A stretch of 64,000 bases of DNA from VXOZ01 sp965220045 (GTDB taxonomy: Bacteria; Chloroflexota; UBA11872; VXOZ01), in the NCBI GenBank assembly GCA_965220045.1, contig OZ244803.1, positions 1,302,001 to 1,366,000 on the forward strand, in the 5' to 3' direction. The notes beneath the pieces were generated by a model, which searched no databases, was not told the origin of the DNA, and worked only from the letters and a program-made list of their open reading frames with translations. The first letter of the stretch is position 1. Each line of letters opens with the position of its first letter. Below are positions 50,964 through 58,030 of the stretch, one piece after another. Made by a program: the position numbers and the translations under genes.

Positions 50964-52397
50964 CTACTCTTTGTCGGCCCAATACGCGTCAATTACCGCC
51001 TGCGTGTGTTTGCTGGCGTTCTGCATAGCTTCCTCAACGGTGAGCTCTTGCTTCCACACCAGTGCTTTTTGTTCGTTGAAGAAGCCCAGGTGCTCCCGCC
51101 AGCCGGGGAAGATTTGGGTTATAAAGCCGCGGCCTTCCCGGAGCGGCGTGGCAATGGAGTCAATCTCGCGGGGCGGGCGAGTCTTCGTCGCCACCAGGCG
51201 GGGATCGTCCCACGCGTTGGCATTCGCCGACAGACCGTAGTTGAGCAGCGTCGTCACCGCCACACCGAACTCGATGTCCGACATGGCGAACTTCATGAAC
51301 TCCCAGACGGCATCCGGGTGCTTTGCGCCGGACCACATATATTGCACCGCCGTCCAACCGGCGACCTTATTGGAGGTTGGCCCCGCCTTGCTGCTCTCCA
51401 GCATGGGCACGGCCTTCATGGGCAGGTTTTCCACGTCCGGGTGGGTCCAGCCACTCTCGGCGTTGAACCAGGTATTGTTCATCGCCGCGCGCCCGTGCAC
51501 GAAAAGCGCGTCGCGATGCCGGCCTTCGCCCAAGGTCTCCCTGAACGCAGCCTTCGCTTCTGCGGAGGGGGCCACGCGGTACTTGAACTCAAGGTCAAAC
51601 ATAAACTGAATGGCCTCGATGAATTCAGGCTCGTGCATGGTTGCCCGCCTCAGGTCGTCGGAGAGGAAATTGCCGCCGTTCTGAACGATGTAGGTACTCA
51701 TTTCGGTTGTGTAGTCAGCGCCGGTGTAAATGCCCCAAATCGGGTCCGGTTCGCTGCTGGACCTACTCGTTATCTCCCGCGCGACGTCAAGGTACTCACC
51801 GCCGTCACTGGCATTCCACTGCCTTGGCGGCCCGCTGATGCCATACTTGTCGAAGATGGACGTATTGTAGATGTGAATGGTGCCGAGCGCCGTATAGGGC
51901 ATGGACCAGAAGCGTCCCTGCGGGTCAATGATCCAATCGAGCGCCACGGTGTCTCCGAGTTGAGTCTGGTCGCGCTTGTAGAGGTCGGTGACTTCCCGCA
52001 CAAACCCCTTGTCCGTCCACTCAATCCACCGCGTAGGATCGGGGGTGAGGATGTCGATGGCCTCGTTAGCGGCCAACTCGGCCAGCATCTTGTCATAATG
52101 CGCCCGGTACGGCGAGCCTTCATAGGTGAGGTCGATGTCGGGATGCATCTCCCTGAACCGGTTAATCACCCCGTCCTCGAACGCTTGCGCGTTTTCCGCG
52201 ACGTTCACGATCCAACGCACGTTGACGGTTGCGGGCTCCTTCTTGGGCATGTCTTCAGACTGCGGCGCGTCATCGGCTACCGGCGCATCGGTCGGAGCCT
52301 GGGCCACACCGCAAGCGGCCAAGAGGGCGGCTCCGCTGAGACCTGTTGCGCCGGCGAGAAAGCGCCGTCTACTCAAGCTACTGAATGTGCTGCGCAT
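50964..52397 (-). CDS. ABC-type extracellular solute-binding lipoprotein (paralogue B)
   Basis: A 477-residue paralogue of the preceding gene, also with twin arginines (residues 10-11) and the lipobox cysteine at residue 29, then VAQAPTDAPVADDAPQSEDM as linker. Shared blocks include FREMHPDIDLTYEG, MWSGAKHPDAVWEFMKF, TTLLNYGLS and WDDPRLVATKTRPPRE. The two copies likely bind related ligands after gene duplication. The ATG at 52397 follows AGGAG by about eight bases; an open frame extends upstream to 52604 but runs through a G10 tract and is not protein-like. Confidence 0.92.
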   Translation of the reverse strand: MRSTFSSLSRRRFLAGATGLSGAALLAACGVAQAPTDAPVADDAPQSEDMPKKEPATVNVRWIVNVAENAQAFEDGVINRFREMHPDIDLTYEGSPYRAHYDKMLAELAANEAIDILTPDPTRWIEWTDKGFVREVTDLYKRDQTQLGDTVALDWIIDPQGRFWSMPYTALGTIHIYNTSIFDKYGISGPPRQWNASDGGEYLDVAREITSRSSSEPDPIWGIYTGADYTTEMSTYIVQNGGNFLSDDLRRATMHEPEFIEAIQFMFDLEFKYRVAPSAEAKAAFRETLGEGRHRDALFVHGRAAMNNTWFNAESGWTHPDVENLPMKAVPMLESSKAGPTSNKVAGWTAVQYMWSGAKHPDAVWEFMKFAMSDIEFGVAVTTLLNYGLSANANAWDDPRLVATKTRPPREIDSIATPLREGRGFITQIFPGWREHLGFFNEQKALVWKQELTVEEAMQNASKHTQAVIDAYWADKE

Positions 52398-52440
52398 GTC
52401 AATTCTCCTGGTGGGTTTACTTGGTGTACTCTGATTTACG

Positions 52441-52450
52441 CCCCCCCCCC
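52441..52450. repeat. G10/C10 homopolymer upstream of paralogue B
   Basis: Ten consecutive C on the plus strand (ten G in the direction of transcription), 44 to 53 bases before the start codon. Such tracts slip during replication and can vary promoter spacing; sequencing error is the other explanation. Confidence 0.6.
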
Positions 52451-52463
52451 AAAGCGCTTGCAA
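52449..52463 (-). promoter_or_regulatory. LacI-family/cre-like operator candidate
   Basis: On the minus strand TTGCAAGCGCTTTGG fits the cre/LacI pattern WTGNAANCGNWNNCW except at the last two positions, with the core AAGCGCTT palindromic. It abuts the G10 tract upstream of a sugar-type binding protein gene. Confidence 0.45.
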
Positions 52464-52492
52464 GCACGACCTCCTTTCCGAACTGCGTTGGG

Positions 52493-53317
52493 CTAAGCGG
52501 GCGAGAGCGCTACCCTGAATTCCTCTCCTGTGGCGGTAAGCGCACCGCCGATTTCCAGCCAGTGGATGAATGCCTTGGTCATCAGATTTTCGCCGGTGGA
52601 CCATGCCGTTTCCGAGGCGGCGGTGCAGTCCCGCAGCACGATGACGCGGAAGCGGTTGCGGGTCTGCAGAATACCGCCGGGCTTCATGAGCAAACAGAAA
52701 TTCAAGAGGAAACCCACGTATACGAGATTGAGAATCTTGCGTTCTGCGAGGAAGTCCTCAATTTGCTGAGGCTGGGAGAAAAGAAAATCGCGCGGGTCGG
52801 GTTTGACGCAGTCGGCAAAGTCGTAATTTTCCCGAATCTTCTGCCAAGGCTCTGCGTAACCCTCTCCAAAGACCGTGCTGGAGTACTCGGCCAACAATTC
52901 CCGGCGGAATTCGGGCGGCGGCCAGTCGGGCGTGTCGCTACTTGACCTATGCGACGGATCCGGCGGCTCAAATCCGGGATAGCGCGCAAGTATCTGGGGC
53001 GGTTCGTTGTGGATGACCGGCACGCCGGTCTCACGCGCCGCCGCGAGCACGGGCACGATTGCTTCTTGCATGATCTTGCCCGCCCGCTTGGCCACGCCGT
53101 GGCCGCCCATATAGTTATATTCCCAGTACTTTTCCACACCGGGAATGATGGGCTCGCCGTCGCCGCCGAGGTTCCACATGTCGATGGCGATGACGGCCGT
53201 GTTTGCTGTATCGAGCGCCACATTCTTGTGCACGTGGCCGTAATTGCGGTCGTCATACGCCTGCCCGGGCAGCGGGTGAACCCGGTAGGAACGCACCGGC
53301 ATGTGAAATGTTGCCAT
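52493..53317 (-). CDS. isochorismatase-family cysteine hydrolase
   Basis: A 274-residue alpha/beta hydrolase of the isochorismatase type. Asp in TAVIAIDMWNLGG, the Lys in the segment around residues 175-180 (DCVKPDPRDF) and Cys in GFLLNFCLLMK form the expected D-K-C triad. Family members hydrolyse amides, ureas or isochorismate; this one has extra inserts around 90-140 and looks like the N-carbamoyl or nicotinamidase-like branch. I chose the ATG at 53317; an upstream GTG at 53344 is possible. The gene is 95 bases upstream of paralogue B on the same strand. Confidence 0.82.
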   Translation of the reverse strand: MATFHMPVRSYRVHPLPGQAYDDRNYGHVHKNVALDTANTAVIAIDMWNLGGDGEPIIPGVEKYWEYNYMGGHGVAKRAGKIMQEAIVPVLAAARETGVPVIHNEPPQILARYPGFEPPDPSHRSSSDTPDWPPPEFRRELLAEYSSTVFGEGYAEPWQKIRENYDFADCVKPDPRDFLFSQPQQIEDFLAERKILNLVYVGFLLNFCLLMKPGGILQTRNRFRVIVLRDCTAASETAWSTGENLMTKAFIHWLEIGGALTATGEEFRVALSPA

Positions 53318-53397
53318 GGGTGATATGCCTTGTATCAGGCTCACTCACGTAGGTCTTGTTGTTGTCGGCTCAGGCCTGATTTATTTGGTCGGTTCTC

Positions 53398-53544
53398 GTT
53401 CACCCTTCGACGGGCTCAGGGCGAACGGTCTGTTGGTTGTCCGCGTGCCCTTCGACAGGCTCAGAGCTTGCCCCGTACTCGATACGGGGGCGAACGGTCT
53501 GTTGGAAGCCCGCGCACCCTTCGACAGGCTCGGGGTGAACGGAC
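53398..53544. repeat. cluster of REP-like units, forward orientation
   Basis: Three units share CCCTTCGACAGGCTCAGGG or close variants, each flanked by GTTCACCC-like and GGGTGAAC-like arms, and two carry GCGAACGGTCTGTTGG. One unit has an inserted hairpin CCCCGTA-CTCGA-TACGGGG. They lie between convergent or co-oriented genes in non-coding DNA. Confidence 0.75.
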
Positions 53545-53597
53545 TAGGGTGAAACTCTTTCGCAAGTCTAGACGTCCGGTCCCGCTAAGCTCTTATT

Positions 53598-53717
53598 GTC
53601 CGTTCTCGCCGAGCTTCTCATCCGTTCGTGTTGAGCTTGTCATCCGTTCGTGCTGAGCTTGGCCATCTGTCAACTCAAGGCACTTCGTCCGTTCGTGCTG
53701 AGCCTGTCGAAGCACCT
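53598..53717. repeat. cluster of REP-like units, inverted orientation
   Basis: Four units of the same family in the opposite direction: CCGTTCGTGCTGAGCCTGTC with variants CCGTTCGTGTTGAGCTTGTC, CCGTTCGTGCTGAGCTTGGC and CCGTTCTCGCCGAGCTTCTC. With the forward cluster they make a large inverted repeat in the 433-base gap between the cysteine hydrolase and the aminotransferase. Confidence 0.75.
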
Positions 53718-53750
53718 CTTGGCTCGTTGAGTGGGAGAACGGGATTTGCA

Positions 53751-55046
53751 CTAATACGGCCGGTTAAACGGAATAGTTGCCTCAGCCACTTCCGCCGCCA
53801 CGCGTCCCGCATCCCGCGCGCGGCGCAGGTCCAATAGCGTATCCTCCACCGCTTCCAACGTCTCCACCACGTCCTCGTCGCTGTGTGCGTAGAGCACATT
53901 GTTCCAACCGCCCTTGAGCATCACGCCGCGCTTGGCGAGGCCGGTATAGAAAAACGTTCCCGCTTCGGCGGGCAACGGTTCATCACCGGCAACAAACTGG
54001 ATCCCAAACAGCGCCGGCGGGCCGTATGACTCCATGGGGATGCCCACGCGGTGCGAGACCGCTTCCACGCCGTCCATAACGGCTTGCGATATGCGGTTGA
54101 TGTGCCCCGCCACGTCCTCGTCGCGGCAGATCTGCAGCGTGGCAATGCTCGCAACCAAGGAGAGCGTTTCGCCGCCAAACGTCAGACTGATCAGACAGTC
54201 AGCGGTCTTTTCCATAATGTCGCGCCTGCCGGCCACCGCGCCCAGCGACATGCCGTTGGCCATGCCCTTGGCGTAGGTGGCGATGTCCGGCTCCACGCCG
54301 TAGTATTCCTGCGCGCCGCCCAGGGCAAAGCGGAAGCCCGTCATGCACTCGTCGTAGATCACGAGCGCCCCATGCCGGTGCGCCAAGTCCTTTAGGTCAC
54401 TCAAGAAACCGGGTTCCGGCTCCTTGCGCGGTTCCGCGCAATCGAATGAGACCGCGGCGACCTTGCCGTCGTTGAGCGCGAAGAGCTCTTCCAGATGGTT
54501 GAGGTCGTTGAAGCGAAACTGCTGGTTCAAATGGTGGAAGGCCGCCGGCATGCCGCCGTCGTTGCGCCAATAATTCCATTCGTCGGCCCAGCCGCGATAG
54601 CCGTTATTCAGGATAATCTCGCGCTTGGTGTACGCGCGGGCAATGCGGGTGGCGCATAGGTTTACGTCCACCCCGCCTTTCAAGAAACGCACCATCTCGG
54701 AGCACGGCACCACCTCGTTCACGAGCTTGGCGCATTCGATCTCCGGCTCGGAGGGCGTGCTGAAGAGCATGCCTTTCTCAAGTTGCTCCGCCACGGCCCG
54801 GTCCACTTCCGGGTGGCAATATCCGAGCAAGACGCCGCCGGAAGACCCGTAGTAATCGATGTAGCTGTTGCCGTTCACGTCCCAGAGGCGAGAGCCCTTG
54901 CCGTGTGACATAAAAATGGGCATGGCACCGTAGGACGCGGGATTGGGACGCTTGCCCTTGGTCTGCGAACCGCCGGGCATGAGGCGCACGGCTTCCTCGT
55001 AGAGTTCAACCGAACGAGAAACGTCGAGCTTGGTCGCGCTGGCCAT
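53751..55046 (-). CDS. class III aminotransferase, GSA-aminomutase-like
   Basis: A 431-residue PLP enzyme of fold type I. RLMPGGSQTKGKRPNP and DVNGNSYIDYYGSSGGVLLGY are typical of the glutamate-1-semialdehyde aminomutase group. IYDECMTGFRFA holds the PLP-ring Asp232, and Lys260 in TYAKGMANGMSLGA is the likely Schiff-base lysine. The phosphate-binding segment normally SGTEA reads GGVDV (124-128), so cofactor contacts differ. A tetrapyrrole role is unlikely, as no hem gene is nearby; it probably transaminates another amino compound within this catabolic region. AAGGAAG lies before the ATG. The gene precedes two amidohydrolases in reverse order of transcription. Confidence 0.8.
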   Translation of the reverse strand: MASATKLDVSRSVELYEEAVRLMPGGSQTKGKRPNPASYGAMPIFMSHGKGSRLWDVNGNSYIDYYGSSGGVLLGYCHPEVDRAVAEQLEKGMLFSTPSEPEIECAKLVNEVVPCSEMVRFLKGGVDVNLCATRIARAYTKREIILNNGYRGWADEWNYWRNDGGMPAAFHHLNQQFRFNDLNHLEELFALNDGKVAAVSFDCAEPRKEPEPGFLSDLKDLAHRHGALVIYDECMTGFRFALGGAQEYYGVEPDIATYAKGMANGMSLGAVAGRRDIMEKTADCLISLTFGGETLSLVASIATLQICRDEDVAGHINRISQAVMDGVEAVSHRVGIPMESYGPPALFGIQFVAGDEPLPAEAGTFFYTGLAKRGVMLKGGWNNVLYAHSDEDVVETLEAVEDTLLDLRRARDAGRVAAEVAEATIPFNRPY

Positions 55047-55058
55047 AGGGCACTTCCT

Positions 55059-55889
55059 TTACAGTGCAAACAGTCGTTTCGCGTTTGCGGAGAGCATCAA
55101 TTCTTTTTCTTCGCCGGTGATCTCGGCGTGCTCGATGCTCAGCTTGGCCGATTCAGGGTAGAAAATCGGGCAATTCGTGCCGAAGAGCAGGTGGTCTGCC
55201 CCCACTTGTGCGCAGAGTTGCTCGATATCGTCCACCGGTCCCTGCACGCGGGAAACGTCAAAGAATACATTGTCGTTCTTGTACGCCCGTCGCCAGATAT
55301 CCGCAATGTGCGCATACCGTCCGGTGCACACGAGAAAGCGAACGTCCGGAAAGGTGCAGATGCCTTCCACAGCGTCAGTCGTCGTGACCGGCGGCACCTT
55401 GACGTGCCAGTGATGCCAGCGGGAGTCTTCAAGGGCGAGCGTGAGGAGCACGACGAGATCGTGGGTCTTGGCGCACTCGAGCAAGGCGAGGGCATTGCTG
55501 GTGAGCATGTGGTACTGGGCGTACGCTTCCAGGCTGGCGTCCATGACACGCGTAGTGTGCGGCTCCAACAGCGTGAATTGGTGGTAGTTGGGATGGATGC
55601 GCAGGTTCCGCATGCCAAATTCCTCAACGCAATGCTTGAAGTCCTGTTCCCAACACGGCATGGCGGAATTGATCGTATACGCGGGCACAAACCGATCGGG
55701 GTGCTGCTGCACGATGCGATTCAACTCGCGGTTGCCCACCATCACGTCTTTATAGAAGACGTTCTCGAGCCGCGAGACCACCGCTTTCTCAATACCGAGC
55801 GCGTCCATCTTCCGCAAAAAGGCATCCGGCGCGGCGTGGTTAAGCCGGCGGAAGGGCCATTCGCCAATGTATGCGTTCGCGTCAATCAT
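55059..55889 (-). CDS. amidohydrolase-2-like TIM barrel, metal ligands replaced
   Basis: A 276-residue protein of the amidohydrolase-2 fold. It starts MIDANAYIGEWPFRRL: the usual HxH after strand 1 is Asn4-x-Tyr6. The C-terminal motif, normally GSDxP, reads GTNCPIFYP, so the last metal-binding Asp is Asn. LRIHPNYHQF and other His residues remain. It therefore probably binds no catalytic metal in the normal way and may be a lyase of another mechanism, or a binding protein. It lies 13 bases upstream of the aminotransferase start in the direction of transcription, so they are co-transcribed. Tandem palindromes lie upstream. Confidence 0.78.
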   Translation of the reverse strand: MIDANAYIGEWPFRRLNHAAPDAFLRKMDALGIEKAVVSRLENVFYKDVMVGNRELNRIVQQHPDRFVPAYTINSAMPCWEQDFKHCVEEFGMRNLRIHPNYHQFTLLEPHTTRVMDASLEAYAQYHMLTSNALALLECAKTHDLVVLLTLALEDSRWHHWHVKVPPVTTTDAVEGICTFPDVRFLVCTGRYAHIADIWRRAYKNDNVFFDVSRVQGPVDDIEQLCAQVGADHLLFGTNCPIFYPESAKLSIEHAEITGEEKELMLSANAKRLFAL

Positions 55890-55914
55890 AGACTTCGCTC
55901 AAACTGATTCGATA

Positions 55915-55950
55915 GACTCTAGTCCCATTAGAGACTCTAATGCCATTAGA
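55915..55950. promoter_or_regulatory. tandem 17-bp palindromes upstream of the amidohydrolase-like gene
   Basis: Two 18-base direct repeats, each containing a dyad. The second, CTCTAATGCCATTAGAG, is a perfect palindrome with 8-base arms; the first, CTCTAGTCCCATTAGAG, has two mismatched pairs. They lie 26 to 61 bases before the ATG at 55889, the usual position for cooperative operator sites. Confidence 0.55.
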
Positions 55951-55966
55951 GAAGTGAGAAAACTGA

Positions 55967-56062
55967 CCGTCATTCCCGCGAAAGCTCGCCCCCGGCACGG
56001 GGGCGCGGAATCCATCTTCTCTTTGGTTCCCCCCTGGACTCCGGCTTGCGCCGGAGTGACGG
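55967..56062. repeat. 96-bp element with terminal inverted repeats
   Basis: The ends CCGTCATTCC and GGAGTGACGG are complementary at 9 of 10 bases. Inside are the hairpins CGCCCCC-GGCAC-GGGGGCG and CTCCGGC-TTGC-GCCGGAG. The structure resembles REP/MITE-type intergenic elements; no coding sequence is present. Confidence 0.65.
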
Positions 56063-56081
56063 ATGCCCGCACTCCTGACTC

Positions 56082-56885
56082 TTAGTGCGCTGCCGCCTCC
56101 TGATGCCGGTCGAACTGGCTCCAAGCGACCGCCTGCCGCGCAAAGATTCCGTGCGCGTTTTGCCAGAGAATCAGTTCCTTTTCCTCATTGGGAATGTCCG
56201 CTCCGTAGACCTTCGCCAGTTGCGACATGAACGAGCGCGGCGCGTTGAGGTCGCTGCCGTATACGACGCGGTCGGCTCCCGCGTGCTCTACGAGAGTCTC
56301 GGTGTAACCATTGGTGGCGTCGCCGCCGCCAATGTCCATGAAGAGGTTAGGCACGCCTTGGGCGGCCTTGGCGCCGTACTCCATGTCGCTGCCCGAGTGG
56401 CCGAAGAAGAAGCTGACATCGGGATGCCGGAGCCCGGCTTCGCGCATTTCGAAAGGATTGGTCTCGCCGGGCATGTTGCCCGTCACCGCCATGTAGGTGT
56501 GCTGGAGCACCGGCAGTTTGTGTTCGGCGAGAAGAGCATAAATGCCTTCTAAGCGCGGATCATTGGCTTTGACTCCGGTCCAAAGCTTCGCGCCCTGATG
56601 GCCGTCCCAGGCCTTTACGCGGCGCTTGAGCTCAGCCTCCATTTCCCGCGGGTGATAGGGGTTGAGATACCACATGGGTATCACGCAGTCGCGGTTGTCC
56701 GAGGCTACTTTAAAGGTAAGGTCGTTGCAGGCGGTGACATACTCAGGGGTGGGCAACGTGGGGGGATAGTTATTGTTGGAGTTGAGCACGTTGATGCAGA
56801 GGATGACGCCCAGCCGCCGCGCCTTGCGCAACGAGACCGTGATCTCGTGGTCGTTCTTGACGTGGGAATGAACGTCGATGATCAC
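56082..56885 (-). CDS. amidohydrolase-2 family protein
   Basis: A 267-residue metal-dependent hydrolase or decarboxylase of the amidohydrolase-2 family. The start has IIDVHSHVKND with the HxH pair; a His in VLQHTYMAVTG, a His in FFFGHSGSDMEY and the Asp in VVYGSDLNAP complete the set of expected ligands. The family includes ACMSD-like decarboxylases and lactonases; the substrate is unknown. I chose the GTG at 56885, which follows GGAGGAGG by about eight bases, rather than the GTG at 56918. The 96-base repeat element lies between it and the next amidohydrolase-like gene. Confidence 0.82.
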   Translation of the reverse strand: MIIDVHSHVKNDHEITVSLRKARRLGVILCINVLNSNNNYPPTLPTPEYVTACNDLTFKVASDNRDCVIPMWYLNPYHPREMEAELKRRVKAWDGHQGAKLWTGVKANDPRLEGIYALLAEHKLPVLQHTYMAVTGNMPGETNPFEMREAGLRHPDVSFFFGHSGSDMEYGAKAAQGVPNLFMDIGGGDATNGYTETLVEHAGADRVVYGSDLNAPRSFMSQLAKVYGADIPNEEKELILWQNAHGIFARQAVAWSQFDRHQEAAAH

Positions 56886-56976
56886 CCGGGCATCCTCCTC
56901 CAAGGCAGGCCCGTCCACGCTACTTTCGCGCAGGTAGTGTATACATTATTCATTCGCATGTCAAGAATACAAGCAG

Positions 56977-58029
56977 TTACCCGTCCAACAACCCGAGTGC
57001 CCTTTCAATACCGGCAATCGCGTTGCGCTCCGCATGCAGAGCGTCATCGATGCACTCCCTTGCCCTGGCACGGTCTTTCGCCAGCCAGGCATCTCTTTCA
57101 CATGCCGTGTTACAGAGAACGTGGATTGCATTAAGCGGCTCCAATTCATGGTCGTACTGGGTCGCCGCAAGACCAAGTTGAACGGCTGCTGCGGGGAAGG
57201 ACGGGGCGATTTCGCGCAGATATGTGGCTGCCGCGCGTCGCCGTGCCACAAGCACTGTGATGTGATGATGGGACGTGAAGGTGGGAACGTCTTCCGCCAG
57301 AAACGCTTTGCGCCAGATCTCGTAGGCCGTGAAACCGTGCGGTCTGGCTCTCCGCCTGGCATTGGCCTCGTCGTCAGCCGCGAAGCGGGTTGCGTGTGCA
57401 AAGGCTACGGCATTCCGCAGCGCCGTCAGGTGGATCGATTCGTCCTTTTCAGCGCTCGCCCCTTCATATACCAGGACGCTAAACAGCTCGGCCGGATCGG
57501 CATGTCCGATGTCGTCGTAACGAACGGTGTAGGCGCCGTCTACGAAAGGATGGCGAACCGTGTACGTCTCTTCAGATTCGTTATATCCAACGATCAGGCC
57601 CCAGCAGTACGCGTGATGCGCAGGATGATCGCTTGCTTTCTGTTCAAGAGACATTGGCTGCCAGACCAGCGCAGGGATGCCGCTCTCTAGTCCGGCGCGA
57701 ACGGCGTCTCTCGCCTCTCGTTTCAACGTGGGAAGATCAACATCACTTTCATGTTTGGTCGCTTTGAAAGTACGGAACTGCGCGAATACCGGGAGAAAGT
57801 CCAAAGCGGGTCCCCAGTCGATGTTGTCGTGCATGACGTCGCCGCCACCCTCGGCCATCTCAAAGTGAAAGGCATGCCCTATGACGCCTTGCAGCCGCGC
57901 CATCGACCACTCCGGACGGCCGATGGCTTGCATGAATGGGCAGAGACATGAAGCGAGGGTCGTCCCGTCGTGGGGGAGAAACGGGCTAACGTCGACCATG
58001 ACATTCGGTCTAGGGAATTGTTCCGGCAA
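56977..58029 (-). CDS. C39/BtrH-like cysteine protein (paralogue 1)
   Basis: A 350-residue protein that I relate to the BtrH N-terminal/C39-like papain-type fold. HDGTTLASCLCPFMQAIG carries Cys28 and Cys30 near the N-terminus, one of which would be the nucleophile; AYCWGLIVGYNESEETYTVRHPF (in two parts) holds the His and the following strand. The C-terminal third is helical with many conserved Arg/Glu/His residues. BtrH-type enzymes transfer acyl groups and C39 proteins cleave peptides; no activity is assigned here. The start is probably a TTG at 58029 after AGAGG; an ATG at 57999 is an alternative. It lies one base from the end of its paralogue. Confidence 0.65.
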   Translation of the reverse strand: MPEQFPRPNVMVDVSPFLPHDGTTLASCLCPFMQAIGRPEWSMARLQGVIGHAFHFEMAEGGGDVMHDNIDWGPALDFLPVFAQFRTFKATKHESDVDLPTLKREARDAVRAGLESGIPALVWQPMSLEQKASDHPAHHAYCWGLIVGYNESEETYTVRHPFVDGAYTVRYDDIGHADPAELFSVLVYEGASAEKDESIHLTALRNAVAFAHATRFAADDEANARRRARPHGFTAYEIWRKAFLAEDVPTFTSHHHITVLVARRRAAATYLREIAPSFPAAAVQLGLAATQYDHELEPLNAIHVLCNTACERDAWLAKDRARARECIDDALHAERNAIAGIERALGLLDG

Positions 58030-58030
58030 G

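Noticed and set aside
50910..52496. A 528-codon open frame on the plus strand opposite the third solute-binding protein
   Set aside because: It is the mirror of a well-supported lipoprotein gene; its translation is rich in Arg, His and Val without family features.
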